Origin: JANWYT01 sp034437555
Lineage (GTDB): Bacteria > Chloroflexota > Anaerolineae > Aggregatilineales > Phototrophicaceae
Length of the DNA stretch: 64,000 nucleotides
Assembly: GCA_034437555.1 (NCBI GenBank)
Contig: DAOTTQ010000030.1
Location: 62,001 to 126,000 of the forward strand
Reading direction: 5' to 3'
The notes beneath the pieces were generated by a model. The model was not told the DNA's origin, searched no databases, and saw only the letters and a program-made list of their open reading frames with translations. The position numbers and the translations under genes were made by a program. This document shows, one piece after another, positions 26,524 to 35,404 of the stretch; the stretch's first letter is position 1; the number at the start of each line of letters is the position of its first letter.

Positions 26524-27552
26524 ATGTCTACTCTTCCACCGATTGAGTTTTACAGAACATCTGGCGGCGTTGAGCTATATCGCTTGCCCACCATTGTGTT
26601 TCCCAATGGCTTTGTGGCGTATGCGTACTTAGTATTGGGAGCAGGCGAACCCACGCTGATTGATACGGGCAGTGGCATTATGCGTAGCACGCCCGACCTT
26701 TTAGACGGCATTGCCAGCCTAAAAGAGCAGTTTAACGAAACGATTACCGTTACAGATATTAAGCGCATCTTTGTCACACATGGGCATATTGACCACTTTG
26801 GGGGCTTGCCCGACATGATCAAAGCCACAGGGGGCGCAAAAGTAGGGATTCATCCCCTTGATAAGCGCATTTTAACCAACTATGAGGAGCGCGTGGTTGT
26901 TGCCACCAAGAACCTCACCATTTACTTTCAGCGTGCCGGCGTGCGCCCCGAAAGAATGCCAGAATTGCTCTCTATGTATGGCTTTAGCAAGCAACACTTT
27001 CGCTCTGCCAATGTTGATTTTGCTTTAGAAGAGGGCGAACCCATTGATGGCATGGATTTTTACCACGTGCCGGGGCATTGTAGTGGGCAAGTTGCCATTC
27101 TCATTGATGACATTCTGCTAAGTGCCGACCACATTCTAGCGCACACCTCACCCCATCTTGCCGCCGAAAGCATTACTCACTATACGGGCGTAGGGCATTA
27201 CCGCGACTCCTTAAACAAGCTAAAGCCCCTTGCCCATAATGTGCGCCTAACGCTGGGCGGACACGAAGAAGCTATTGAAGATTTACCCTCACGGATGACT
27301 TACATTCGCCACCGCCTAGATGTCAAAAGTGAGCGTGTGCTAGACATCATCCGCGAGGCAGGCAAGCCCGTCACCATTAGCGAAATTTCTAAGCATCTTT
27401 ACGTGGATAAACACGGCTTTGATGTGCTTTTAGCACTACAAGAAGCAGGGGCGCATGTCGAGTATTTGTATGAACGGGGCTACTTGGCAGTTGATAATTT
27501 GGAGCAAGTGCAAGCCGAAGACAACCCCGCCCTACTATATACCGTCCTTTAG
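26524..27552 (+). CDS. Metallo-beta-lactamase-fold hydrolase with C-terminal winged helix
   Basis: A 342-residue protein. The metal-binding motif THGHIDHFGG gives His86, His88, Asp90 and His91. A further His is in HVPGHCSGQ, an Asp in LLSADHIL and a His in LGGHEEAI. The last 85 residues look like a winged-helix tail, as in LACTB2-like members, which are often thioesterases or RNases; the substrate here is unknown. The ATG at 26524 is preferred over a GTG nine bases earlier. It is divergent from the TetR gene. Its stop TAG interlocks with the stop of the convergent DUF4230 gene. Confidence 0.88.
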   Translation: MSTLPPIEFYRTSGGVELYRLPTIVFPNGFVAYAYLVLGAGEPTLIDTGSGIMRSTPDLLDGIASLKEQFNETITVTDIKRIFVTHGHIDHFGGLPDMIKATGGAKVGIHPLDKRILTNYEERVVVATKNLTIYFQRAGVRPERMPELLSMYGFSKQHFRSANVDFALEEGEPIDGMDFYHVPGHCSGQVAILIDDILLSADHILAHTSPHLAAESITHYTGVGHYRDSLNKLKPLAHNVRLTLGGHEEAIEDLPSRMTYIRHRLDVKSERVLDIIREAGKPVTISEISKHLYVDKHGFDVLLALQEAGAHVEYLYERGYLAVDNLEQVQAEDNPALLYTVL

Positions 27553-28343
27553 CGGCAAGTTTCCACCAGTGGCGCATTTTCAAGGGGGGCTTTTGTGGTT
27601 ACCACCACATTGACCGCAGGGTCTCCTTCACCCACTTGCACATTAATCAGCGTAGAAGCAAAGTTTTGCACCACGCTTTCGGCTTTGGCTTGGGCATCCG
27701 TGATAATGCCTTCTTCTGTGGCAATGTCTCTAAAGCGCAAAAGCGCATAACGGCGTGATTCATCGCTCAGGCGGGGCTGGTTGGGGGCGAAGATACCTGT
27801 GCGTTGTTCGGCGACATACGTTTTTTGCACGTCCAAGTAGCATGCGGTGAGTATGGGTGCAGGGATATTTAGCGTTAGCGTGCGCGTTTCACCGTCATAC
27901 ACCATATCTTCACGGGTCAATTGTCCCATATCTACGCCTGCTTCTATGTGTCCCACCGCCACCAACGCCAAACTGTTCCCGTATAGAGCTTGCAACACCG
28001 AAGGCATCTCGGTCGAAATCGTCACGATATTGGCGTAGTTATAACGCATGGTGGTGAGCTGGCTTAGTTCATTAAACGGCTCAACCTCTGGAATGCGAAT
28101 TTGTGAAATATCAATTTCCGATGTGGTATTTGCGCCCGCTAACATTTCGCCCATGCTGGAAAAGAACGTTCCTATACCATTACTAAGGCTATTGCTAAAG
28201 TTGACGGCGATCGCCAATACCACAATGGCAACCACAATCACCAACAAGCCCGGCAGCACCTTAAAGAATAGCCACACAAAACCACCCAACGTATTGCCTA
28301 CCAATTGCCCTAGCCTAATAGGCGTTCTTTTTGGTTTTTCCAT
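27549..28343 (-). CDS. DUF4230 membrane-anchored protein
   Basis: A 264-residue protein with one membrane segment at about 25-52 and the bulk outside or facing away. The segment LTTMRYNYANIVTIS followed by ALVAVGHIEAGVDMGQL and LTLNIPAPIL matches the DUF4230 pattern. That family is widespread and of unknown function. The late helix (TDAQAKAESVVQNFASTLI) is also typical. AAGGAG lies 8 bases before the ATG. It is monocistronic by position. Confidence 0.8.
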   Translation of the reverse strand: MEKPKRTPIRLGQLVGNTLGGFVWLFFKVLPGLLVIVVAIVVLAIAVNFSNSLSNGIGTFFSSMGEMLAGANTTSEIDISQIRIPEVEPFNELSQLTTMRYNYANIVTISTEMPSVLQALYGNSLALVAVGHIEAGVDMGQLTREDMVYDGETRTLTLNIPAPILTACYLDVQKTYVAEQRTGIFAPNQPRLSDESRRYALLRFRDIATEEGIITDAQAKAESVVQNFASTLINVQVGEGDPAVNVVVTTKAPLENAPLVETCR

Positions 28344-28517
28344 GTGTTGTTTCTCCTTAAGTTTATTTTAGATGGGCTTTATTAACCCTCATTATAACAG
28401 GACAAACGCGCTATTGCGCCCACCTGCCCCCATGATAAAGGTCGGTTTGCCTACGAAAAAACGCGCCACTGTGCGATAATACGTTAAAACACTCACACGA
28501 AATGAGCATAAAACGCT

Positions 28518-29765
28518 ATGGCAAAATTTTGGTTTGTTTCTGCACCCCTCTATAGTCATACAGATTGGGGTGGCTTGTTAAAAACCGCCCAAGCCCTACA
28601 AGCACGCGGTCATGAAGTCATTTGGGTTAGCGAAGCCTCCCTAGAGAACGTCATTGTGGATGCCGAGATTCGCTTTGAAGTTGTGCCACATACGGGCTGG
28701 CTTTGGCCCCCCCCACCTGTGCCAGACATTAGCACGCTACACCCCAAAGATGCCGTGCAATTGCGCTACACTCGCGCCCTAGACACGTGGCTTAGTGAAG
28801 ATTTAGTGGCGCAAGGCACAGAAAGCCTTATTGCATTAGCAGAGCGCATTGGCACACCCGATGCTATTATCACCGACCCGTTTTTAAGCGCGAGTGGCTT
28901 TGCCAGCGAAGCCTTAGGGATTCCCATGTTCATTGGGGGTTGGGCAGCGCAAGCCAATTTGGACGAAACATCACTGTTTCCCGTACAGCGCAACCTTAGC
29001 ACCGATAGCCAACAACGCATTTATCGGCTGTGCCAACGCTTTGGCGTTGAGGGGCATTACTTTAGCAAAGGGGCAGCCCCATCTATCATTAGCCCTTACT
29101 TACACATTACGTACTTTACGCCCGAATGGTATCAAGCCGAGCAAGGCTACATTTTGCCCCAAACGCAGTATGTGGGGGGCATTACCGAAGCCCCCAAAGA
29201 CCCCGCCCCCGACTGGCTAAACGACATCCCCCAAGCACAGCCTCTCGCGCTCATCACACTAGGCACAACGTTTACGGGTGATTTAGGCTTTTATAGCTGG
29301 GCAGCGCAGTCAGTGGCACGTCATGGCTTATTGCCGGTGGTTGCCATTGGCTTTACGCCCATTGAACCCGATAAAAAAGCCGAGTTAAAACGCGCCCTCC
29401 CCAAAGGCACACGGCTGGTCAATTTTGTGCCATTTGCCCACATTTTGCCTCGTTGTACACTGATGATTCATCATGGGGGTATGGGGACAACACACGATGC
29501 CATTGTGCATGGGGTACGACAAATTGTAGTACCGCACGCCGCCGACCAACGCATCCAAGCGAGGCGCGTGGCACAAGCCAAATTAGGGCTTAATTTAACG
29601 GCGCATGACGTAAGGCATGGGATGCTTAACGAAGGCACAAAAGCCCTGCTAGAAGCCGACTGGGTAAAAGAAAACACCGCCCGTTTTGCCCAAGAAATGG
29701 CAAGTCTCGGCGGTGCGCCCCGTGCTGCAATTTTGATTGAAGAAACGCTGGCAACGCTGAAGTAA
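28518..29765 (+). CDS. GT1/MGT-type glycosyltransferase
   Basis: A 415-residue GT-B fold transferase. The C-terminal donor-binding region has VNFVPFAHILPRC, then HHGGMGTTHDA, and VVPHAADQRIQA, corresponding to the signature of UDP-glucuronosyl/macrolide glycosyltransferases. The N-terminal GxxxH segment (APLYSHTDWGG) may bind acceptor. The acceptor could be a lipid or secondary metabolite. A TATAAT at 29778-29783 follows the gene and likely belongs to the next unit. No partner genes reveal a pathway. Confidence 0.87.
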   Translation: MAKFWFVSAPLYSHTDWGGLLKTAQALQARGHEVIWVSEASLENVIVDAEIRFEVVPHTGWLWPPPPVPDISTLHPKDAVQLRYTRALDTWLSEDLVAQGTESLIALAERIGTPDAIITDPFLSASGFASEALGIPMFIGGWAAQANLDETSLFPVQRNLSTDSQQRIYRLCQRFGVEGHYFSKGAAPSIISPYLHITYFTPEWYQAEQGYILPQTQYVGGITEAPKDPAPDWLNDIPQAQPLALITLGTTFTGDLGFYSWAAQSVARHGLLPVVAIGFTPIEPDKKAELKRALPKGTRLVNFVPFAHILPRCTLMIHHGGMGTTHDAIVHGVRQIVVPHAADQRIQARRVAQAKLGLNLTAHDVRHGMLNEGTKALLEADWVKENTARFAQEMASLGGAPRAAILIEETLATLK

Positions 29766-29777
29766 GCCCTTGTGGTG

Positions 29778-29783
29778 TATAAT
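29778..29783 (+). promoter_or_regulatory. Candidate -10 for the VapBC-like pair
   Basis: TATAAT ends 24 bases before the antitoxin ATG at 29808. No clear -35 is seen. Confidence 0.35.
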
Positions 29784-29807
29784 CAAGAAAAAGCATGCGG
29801 TGATTAA

Positions 29808-30107
29808 ATGACCGTTCTTGACCTCTATCAGCAAGCACAATCTCTAAACCCAGAGGAACGCAAAACCCTCATTAATACGCTTATGGGGTCTTTGGACAAC
29901 ACAGAAACCCCACAAACTGTAGAAGTTTGGCAAGAGGGTGAGCTAGAAGCCTTACTCATCATAGACCCACTACGGGGCGCAGACATTATTGCCCAAGGTT
30001 TAACAGGCGGGTGGGCAGACGAAAACCTGTCCGATGGTGAGACATGGCAGCGCAACAACGCGCAAAACGCCGTGAGCATCGCCAATGGTAGACGCGCCTC
30101 TGGATAG
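29808..30107 (+). CDS. Probable antitoxin of a VapBC-type pair
   Basis: A 99-residue protein. It starts with an amphipathic segment (LDLYQQAQSLNPEERKTLI), as in antitoxins that accompany PIN toxins. The middle DPLRGADIIAQGLTGGWADENLSDGETW also looks like such antitoxin tails. No clear DNA-binding motif is seen. It overlaps the toxin start by 23 bases. Family assignment rests on context and short patterns, so confidence is moderate. Confidence 0.55.
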   Translation: MTVLDLYQQAQSLNPEERKTLINTLMGSLDNTETPQTVEVWQEGELEALLIIDPLRGADIIAQGLTGGWADENLSDGETWQRNNAQNAVSIANGRRASG

Positions 30108-30464
30108 TTCGGTGCTGATTGACTTATTACGCGGATACGCCCTGCCGAAGTATGGCTTGAGCAGCGAGAGTTTCTTGGAGTGACACATATCGTCTGGCTA
30201 GAATTGTTAGAGGGCGCAAAAAACAAGCAATCACAGCATAAAGCTATCGTTCCTTTGCGTCGCTTTCACTTGGTAGAAACAATTCCTAGTGATTTTGAGT
30301 GGGAAGTCAATCGCCTTGTGATGCTTGGTTTAAGCCACCAAGTAGATGCGTTTGACTGCCTTATCGCCTCCGTAAGCTACCGCCTAAACGTCCCACTCTA
30401 TACGCGCAACATGAAGCACTTTGTGCCTCTCATTAGCAATCTTGCCCTTACGCCTTATGGGTGA
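30085..30464 (+). pseudogene. VapC-type PIN-domain toxin, broken by a one-base frameshift
   Basis: The ATG at 30085 opens MVDAPLDSSVLIDLLRGY with the first PIN acidic residue. Reading then stops after SSESFLE. A -1 shift at 30138 restores RPAEVWLEQREFLGVTHIVW and the rest: LELLEG with the second acidic residue, DAFDCLIA with the third, and LYTRNMKHF near the end. One missing C (TACGCC for TACCGCC) would explain it. All PIN catalytic positions are otherwise intact, so the loss is recent or artefactual. The stop overlaps the end of the convergent methyltransferase gene by 17 bases. Confidence 0.7.
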
Positions 30465-31248
30465 TTTTTTCGGCGGTTTTATAGCCACAAATAAAAATGT
30501 TGGGCGTGGCAAACGTCGCGTTGGGCGTGCCTTCATATTCGGGTTGTAAATAGGCTCGCATGGCAGAAGGGGCTTGTATCAGCATGATTTGTAGGCGTTC
30601 TATAATATCGGGTGGGCAATTTTGCCGCTCTGCCCACTCTACCAAATGATGCCTGCTGGTGTGCGTTTCTTCACGGACAATATAAATGCTCGCCTCTCGG
30701 CAATACCTACGCCACTCATAAATGCTCAAGGCTTTGCCATGTGAGGGGTCACGAAGCGTTTCAAACGCATCGTTATAGGCGCGGTCACGCTCGTGCTTGG
30801 GCGATAAGTGGTCTTGCATCACTAACAGCCCACCCTCTTTTAGCACACGCCCCGCCTCTCTAAAAAATCGCTTAACATGAGGGAAGTGATGCTGTGCTAA
30901 GCGGCAAGTCACAAGGTCAAATGTGGCGTTCTCAAACGGCAAACGCTCGGCATCGCCTTGCACAAAGCGCAAATTTTGATGCCCATTCGCCAGCGCATTA
31001 GAGCGCATTGCCTCTAGCATGGGGTGTGTCAGGTCATAGGCGGTCATCTGTGCCACATGGGGCGCAAACGCCAGTGCCGTATGCCCTCCGCCAGTGGCGA
31101 CATCCAGCGCGTGCCAATGCGCTTGGGGCTGTGCCATCTGGATAAGGCGTTCTAGGCTGGCAGGGTGGGCGTGCGTGTGGCTTTGCACATAGTTTTCTGC
31201 CACCGCGCCATAGCGTTCTTGATTGAGGGCTTTCCGTGCGTCGGTCAT
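30448..31248 (-). CDS. Class I SAM-dependent methyltransferase (UbiE-like)
   Basis: A 266-residue methyltransferase. Motif I is ALDVATGGGHTAL at about 49-61, with post-I AYDLTHPML. The DVVTCR-type motif is FDLVTCRLAQHHFPHV, and VLKEGGLLVMQDHL follows. The substrate is unknown. The ATG overlaps the stop of the DinB-epimerase gene by four bases (ATGA), so it is translationally coupled to it. Confidence 0.88.
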   Translation of the reverse strand: MTDARKALNQERYGAVAENYVQSHTHAHPASLERLIQMAQPQAHWHALDVATGGGHTALAFAPHVAQMTAYDLTHPMLEAMRSNALANGHQNLRFVQGDAERLPFENATFDLVTCRLAQHHFPHVKRFFREAGRVLKEGGLLVMQDHLSPKHERDRAYNDAFETLRDPSHGKALSIYEWRRYCREASIYIVREETHTSRHHLVEWAERQNCPPDIIERLQIMLIQAPSAMRAYLQPEYEGTPNATFATPNIFICGYKTAEKITHKA

Positions 31249-32183
31249 GCGTTTACCCTCTCATATAGTTCTACCAGCACGCCTCCCGTGCTTTTGGGAT
31301 GAATGAAGGCGTATTTGCGACCTTCACGCTCTTTTGGCGTGTCGTTAATTAGCGTAATGCCCTTCTTTTGTAGTGTATTAAGCGCGTGTTGGATGTCATC
31401 GACTTCTAGGCAAAGGTGATGAATCCCTGAGCCATTAGTCGTTAAAAATTTGGCGATACCGCTATCTTCTGTAAGGGGTTGCACTAGCTCAATGTGGCTG
31501 TCGCCCACATCAAAAAACGCCACTTCCACCGCTTCTTGTGCCACTTCTTGGCGTTTAGATAGCGTCAGCCCCAGCGCATCCGCCCAAAAAGGCAGCGCAT
31601 CATCAATGCTTGGTACAACCACCGCCACATGATTTATCGTCACGCGCCCATTTTGCACGTCGTGGTCTGCGCGAGTGATCATCCACGGCAAATGCTCCTC
31701 ATAATGTCCAAAGGTTACGCCGTCAATCCAGCCAATAATGGGGTCGGTGCGGTGTGCTTCTGTAGGGCTAAAGTGGTTGAAAGGCTTCTGTAGGTCGTCA
31801 TCGCTTAGCTGGCTTACTGCGTCACGTACCTGCTGAAACGTTTCTTCAAACAGTGCCACCGATTCGGCATAGTCTAGGTGGCGGTGTTGATAGTAGATGA
31901 TGGCGTTGATGTCGTCAAAAGTGGTCACACCACGCTTTATCCAGCTGGTCTTAAAGTCAATCGCCTCCCAACGGTCTTCGCCCTTCAAGATAGCAAGCAA
32001 GCTCTCGTGCCACACGGCAAGGTGCTTTAGATGGTCACGCACCGCCCAATCTGCTGCGACGCTAGGGGCGTTCTTTTGCTTATCAGTAAGGGTTTGTAAA
32101 AACGCATCTAGGCGGGCTTTGGCTTCGTCCATCAGCATTAGGGCGTTGACTGTTGTAATGGCTAATTCGTCTTTGTTTGTCAT
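31245..32183 (-). CDS. Fusion of a DinB-like four-helix domain and a methylmalonyl-CoA epimerase-type VOC domain
   Basis: A 312-residue fusion. The N-terminal half (about 1-150) is helical with DAFLQTLTD, WAVRDHLKHLAVWHESLLAIL and GWIDGVTFGHYEEH. This matches the DinB/DfsB-like metal-binding fold with its spaced His residues. The C-terminal half (about 160-312) is a glyoxalase-type domain with NHVAVVVPSIDDALPFWADALGL, SHIELVQPL, GIHHLCLEV and VLVELYE. These are the methylmalonyl-CoA epimerase hallmarks. The enzyme would interconvert the R and S forms of methylmalonyl-CoA. GGGAGG precedes the chosen ATG. The role of the DinB part is unknown. Confidence 0.82.
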   Translation of the reverse strand: MTNKDELAITTVNALMLMDEAKARLDAFLQTLTDKQKNAPSVAADWAVRDHLKHLAVWHESLLAILKGEDRWEAIDFKTSWIKRGVTTFDDINAIIYYQHRHLDYAESVALFEETFQQVRDAVSQLSDDDLQKPFNHFSPTEAHRTDPIIGWIDGVTFGHYEEHLPWMITRADHDVQNGRVTINHVAVVVPSIDDALPFWADALGLTLSKRQEVAQEAVEVAFFDVGDSHIELVQPLTEDSGIAKFLTTNGSGIHHLCLEVDDIQHALNTLQKKGITLINDTPKEREGRKYAFIHPKSTGGVLVELYERVNA

Positions 32184-32245
32184 GGTATTCGCCTCCCTCA
32201 AAAAATAGGTCTTATGCTCCATTCTACCCTAGCCTGTGTTTAAGG

Positions 32246-32254
32246 TGGTATAAT
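32246..32254 (+). promoter_or_regulatory. Candidate extended -10 for the acyl-CoA dehydrogenase gene
   Basis: TGGTATAAT lies 46 bases before the ATG at 32301. No good -35 is seen, consistent with an extended -10 promoter. Confidence 0.45.
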
Positions 32255-32300
32255 GTGGCAAAATCAAATGCTAAATTAATTGTTGATACGAGGTCGAAAA

Positions 32301-33485
32301 ATGGTCGTTAATGCTCCCCAACTTACGTTAGAAATTACCGAAGAACACGAAATGCTGGTGCAAGCCGTCCGTGACTTTGCCCAAAAAGAAATTGCCCCCA
32401 TCGCAGAAGCCTTTGACCATAGCGGCGAGTTCCCTATGGATACCATCAAGAAGATGGGCGCAATGGGCTTGATGGGCATCGAAGTGCCAGAAGAATACGG
32501 TGGCGCAGGCATGGACACGCTGGCGTACGTTTTAACCCTCATTGAAGTGGCAAAAGCCGATGCCAGCCACAGCACCATTTTAAGCGTCAATAACTCACTT
32601 TACTGCAATGGCATTATGCTCTTTGGCACAGAAGCCCAAAAGAGAAAGTGGGTAACGCCCATTGCCAGTGGCGAAAAAGTGGGCGCATACAGCCTAACAG
32701 AACCCATGAGTGGCAGTGATGCCGCCACGATGGCAAGCCGTGCTGTTCTAAACGAAGCAGGCACACACTATATCATCAATGGGCGCAAAAGCTGGGTGAC
32801 ATCGGGACCCGTGGCGGATTATGTGGTGCTATTTACCATGACCAACCCCGAAAAAGGCAATAAGGGCATTACCGCCTTCTTGATTGATGCCACCCAAGCG
32901 GGCTTTATGCGTGGCAAAAAAGAACCCAAGCTAGGGATTCGCGCTAGTGCTACCAGTGAACTCATTTTTGAAGATTATGCCTGTCCTGTAGAAAACGTAC
33001 TGGGTAATGTGGGCGATGGTTTTAAGATTGCCATGACCGTTTTAGATGCCGGCAGAATTGGCATTGCCGCCCAAGCCTTAGGGATTTGTGAAGCTGCCTA
33101 CGAAGCCAGCCTAAATTATGCCCGTGAACGCCAAGCCTTCGGGGGCCCCATTGGGCAATTGCAAATGATTCAGCAAAAAATCGCCGACATGAAAACACGC
33201 ATTGAAGCCAGCCGTCTCCTCATTTATAACGCGGTGCTTGCTAAAAAACGCACCCTCGCGCAGGGCGGACGCTTTACCCTAGAAGCCAGCATGGCAAAAC
33301 TTTTTGCCAGCGAAACCGCCCAATTTGTCACTGATGAAGCCATTCAAATTCATGGAGGCATGGGCTATAGCAAAGAAATGCCCGTAGAACGCTACTATCG
33401 TGATGCCCGCATTACGCGCATTTATGAAGGCACAAGCGAAGTGCAACGCATGGTCATCGCTCGTCAAGAATTGGGGCTTCGCTAG
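32301..33485 (+). CDS. Acyl-CoA dehydrogenase (short/branched-chain type)
   Basis: FAD-dependent first dehydrogenation of acyl-CoA thioesters, 394 residues. The family features are YSLTEPMSGSDAA and WVTSGPVADY in the middle beta domain, then ERQAFGGPIGQLQ and QIHGGMGYSKEMPVERYYRD. The catalytic Glu is in RIYEGTSEVQR near the C-terminus. This position is that of short-chain and butyryl-type enzymes, but chain length cannot be fixed from sequence. The ATG at 32301 replaces an upstream TTG that would add seven residues. Its TAG overlaps the GTG start of the next gene. Confidence 0.93.
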   Translation: MVVNAPQLTLEITEEHEMLVQAVRDFAQKEIAPIAEAFDHSGEFPMDTIKKMGAMGLMGIEVPEEYGGAGMDTLAYVLTLIEVAKADASHSTILSVNNSLYCNGIMLFGTEAQKRKWVTPIASGEKVGAYSLTEPMSGSDAATMASRAVLNEAGTHYIINGRKSWVTSGPVADYVVLFTMTNPEKGNKGITAFLIDATQAGFMRGKKEPKLGIRASATSELIFEDYACPVENVLGNVGDGFKIAMTVLDAGRIGIAAQALGICEAAYEASLNYARERQAFGGPIGQLQMIQQKIADMKTRIEASRLLIYNAVLAKKRTLAQGGRFTLEASMAKLFASETAQFVTDEAIQIHGGMGYSKEMPVERYYRDARITRIYEGTSEVQRMVIARQELGLR

Positions 33486-34513
33486 TGCGGGGGGCAGTCC
33501 TTACCGCACACGGCGGTTTAGATGTGGTGCAATACGTAGAAAATTTGCCCATTCCAGAACCCAAACGCGGACAGATTCGCTTAAAGATGCAGGCAGCCGC
33601 CCTTAACCGCCTTGATTTGTTTGTGCGCGTGGGCTGGAAGGGCTTAGATTTGCCCTTTCCGCACGTCATCGGCAGTGATGGCGCAGGCATCGTTGATGCG
33701 ATGGGTGAGGATGTGACAGGCTTTAGCGTGGGCGATTCTGTAGCAGTAGACCCTTCGCTCTATCCCACACCACGCGCCCACCACACGGACTATGAAAACC
33801 AAGACCGTATTGCCATCATGGGCGAACACCACAGCGGGTTCGCCGCCGAATATGTTTGTGTACCCGCCTATAACGCCGTAAAAATGCCCGAAGGCTTCAG
33901 TTTTCAAGAGGCAGCAGGCGCAGGTTTAGTGTATGTGACGGCGTGGCACTCGCTCATTACACGGGGCAATTTGCGCCCTTCGGATGTGGTGCTGATTGTG
34001 GGGGCGGGCGGTGGCGTAAATACTGCCAGCATCCAAATTGCTAAACTTACAGGTGCAAGCGTCATCGTGGTGGGCAGTAACGCAGAAAAGTGCGCCAAAG
34101 CCAAAGAACTCGGCGCAGACCTAACGATTAACCGCGAAGCCACCCCTGATTGGTCAAAAGAAGTCTTTAAGCTCACAGAAAAGCGCGGTGTAGATATTGT
34201 CGTGGACAACGTGGGCGGACAAACGCTCCTACAAAGTATGCGTTCTGTGCGCTTGGGTGGCAAAATTCTCATTGTCGGTGGCACAAGTGGCTACGGCTTT
34301 GAATTGCCCGTCAACTTGCTATTCGCCAAGCAAATCGCGCTCATCGGCTCTACAATGGGAACGCACAAAGATTATATTGATGTGATGAGTTTGGTGTTTA
34401 GTGGCAAGTTAAAAACAGTGGTTGGCAAGGTCTTTACGTTAGAAGAAGCTCGCCAAGCCGAAGAAACCCTAGAAAACTTTGATGTCTTCGGCAAGGTTGT
34501 ACTAGCCATATAG
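33485..34513 (+). CDS. MDR-superfamily zinc-type alcohol dehydrogenase/quinone oxidoreductase
   Basis: A 342-residue MDR protein. The GHE-like core is replaced by PHVIGSDGAGIVDAMG. The cofactor-binding glycines are in LIVGAGGGVNTA, and AGLVYVTAWHSL precedes them. It starts at GTG inside TAGTG, one base overlapping the acyl-CoA dehydrogenase stop, so the two are coupled. Substrate and zinc content are not decided. A strong terminator follows at 34521. Confidence 0.88.
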   Translation: MRGAVLTAHGGLDVVQYVENLPIPEPKRGQIRLKMQAAALNRLDLFVRVGWKGLDLPFPHVIGSDGAGIVDAMGEDVTGFSVGDSVAVDPSLYPTPRAHHTDYENQDRIAIMGEHHSGFAAEYVCVPAYNAVKMPEGFSFQEAAGAGLVYVTAWHSLITRGNLRPSDVVLIVGAGGGVNTASIQIAKLTGASVIVVGSNAEKCAKAKELGADLTINREATPDWSKEVFKLTEKRGVDIVVDNVGGQTLLQSMRSVRLGGKILIVGGTSGYGFELPVNLLFAKQIALIGSTMGTHKDYIDVMSLVFSGKLKTVVGKVFTLEEARQAEETLENFDVFGKVVLAI

Positions 34514-34520
34514 CACTATT

Positions 34521-34550
34521 GGGGGTGTCCGCACCCCCTTAGTTTTCTTT
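34521..34550 (+). terminator. Intrinsic terminator
   Basis: GGGGGTG/CACCCCC stem with a 4-base loop followed by a T-rich stretch. It lies 7 bases after the oxidoreductase stop. The remaining gap to 34762 shows only a promoter candidate. Confidence 0.85.
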
Positions 34551-34723
34551 GTCAAAATCTTGTGCGCAGGCGTTGTAAGTGCGTCTATGTCAGTGCCTCA
34601 TATAGCTCACTCTGCAAAATTTGACGCAAGTCAACCATCGAAGATTCAGCCATTTTTGCCTCTAAAATACCGTTTAATCCTAAAGAAGAGCATGGCATTA
34701 AATCTCAATTTTTAAGCTGTTCG

Positions 34724-34732
34724 TGCTATAAT
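34724..34732 (+). promoter_or_regulatory. Candidate extended -10 for the CYTH-mcmA1 pair
   Basis: TGCTATAAT lies 29 bases before the TTG start at 34762. No good -35 is visible. Confidence 0.45.
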
Positions 34733-34761
34733 GGTCGTCCATTAGAAAGGACGAATCCCTC

Positions 34762-35364
34762 TTGAATAAAAACACTGAAACAGAAGTGAAGCTCTACACA
34801 CCTGACCACACCGCTATTGTGGCAAAACTCCAAAGTTTGGGCGCAAAAGTCCTGTATCCGCGCATCCTAGAACGCAACTTTCGCTTTGAAAACGCCAAAG
34901 AAACGTTTGTCCAAAGTGGAATTGTGCTTCGCCTACGTGAAGATAGCCGCGTGCGCCTAACGTATAAAGATGGCAGAAGCGTGACCAATGGCATTGTCAC
35001 ACGGCGCGAATTTGAAGTAGAAGTCAGTGACATGGAAACCATGCGCGACATTTTACAGGGCTTGGGGTATCATATTTATATGAGCTATGAAAAGTACCGC
35101 ACCACCTATGAATTTTATGGGGCAGAAGTGGTGCTAGACGAACTTCCCTACGGCAACTTTACCGAAATTGAAGGCGACATCGACACCATCGAGGACATCA
35201 TCCGCGCACTCGGTTTACAAGACGCGCCACGCCACCCCGATAGCTATGTGGCATTATTTGGGCGCGTAAAAGAGCGTGTGGGTATGATGGCAACCGACCT
35301 CACATTTGAGAATTTTGAGGGCATTCTTCTGCCACCAGACACCTTTACAGCAACTACTCCCTAA
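34762..35364 (+). CDS. CYTH-domain protein (class IV adenylyl cyclase-like)
   Basis: A 200-residue CYTH (triphosphate tunnel metalloenzyme) protein. The ExExK signature is TETEVKL at residues 5-11. Arg and Lys residues line the tunnel (VLRLREDSRVRLTYKD), and the second half has YEKYRTTYEF, then VVLDELPYGNFTEIEGD. The pattern is that of CyaB-type class IV cyclases, but related enzymes are thiamine or polyphosphate phosphatases; activity is unproven. The start is TTG at 34762 after GAAAGGA. It lies 40 bases before the mutase gene. Confidence 0.85.
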   Translation: MNKNTETEVKLYTPDHTAIVAKLQSLGAKVLYPRILERNFRFENAKETFVQSGIVLRLREDSRVRLTYKDGRSVTNGIVTRREFEVEVSDMETMRDILQGLGYHIYMSYEKYRTTYEFYGAEVVLDELPYGNFTEIEGDIDTIEDIIRALGLQDAPRHPDSYVALFGRVKERVGMMATDLTFENFEGILLPPDTFTATTP

Positions 35365-35404
35365 AGCAATACTTTAAGCACAACGCCACAAAGGACAAGG
35401 CATC

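Noticed and set aside
34585..34698. 37-codon minus-strand frame in the 34.5-34.76 kb gap
   Set aside because: No ribosome site, no recognisable domain and no neighbours suggesting a role; likely chance.
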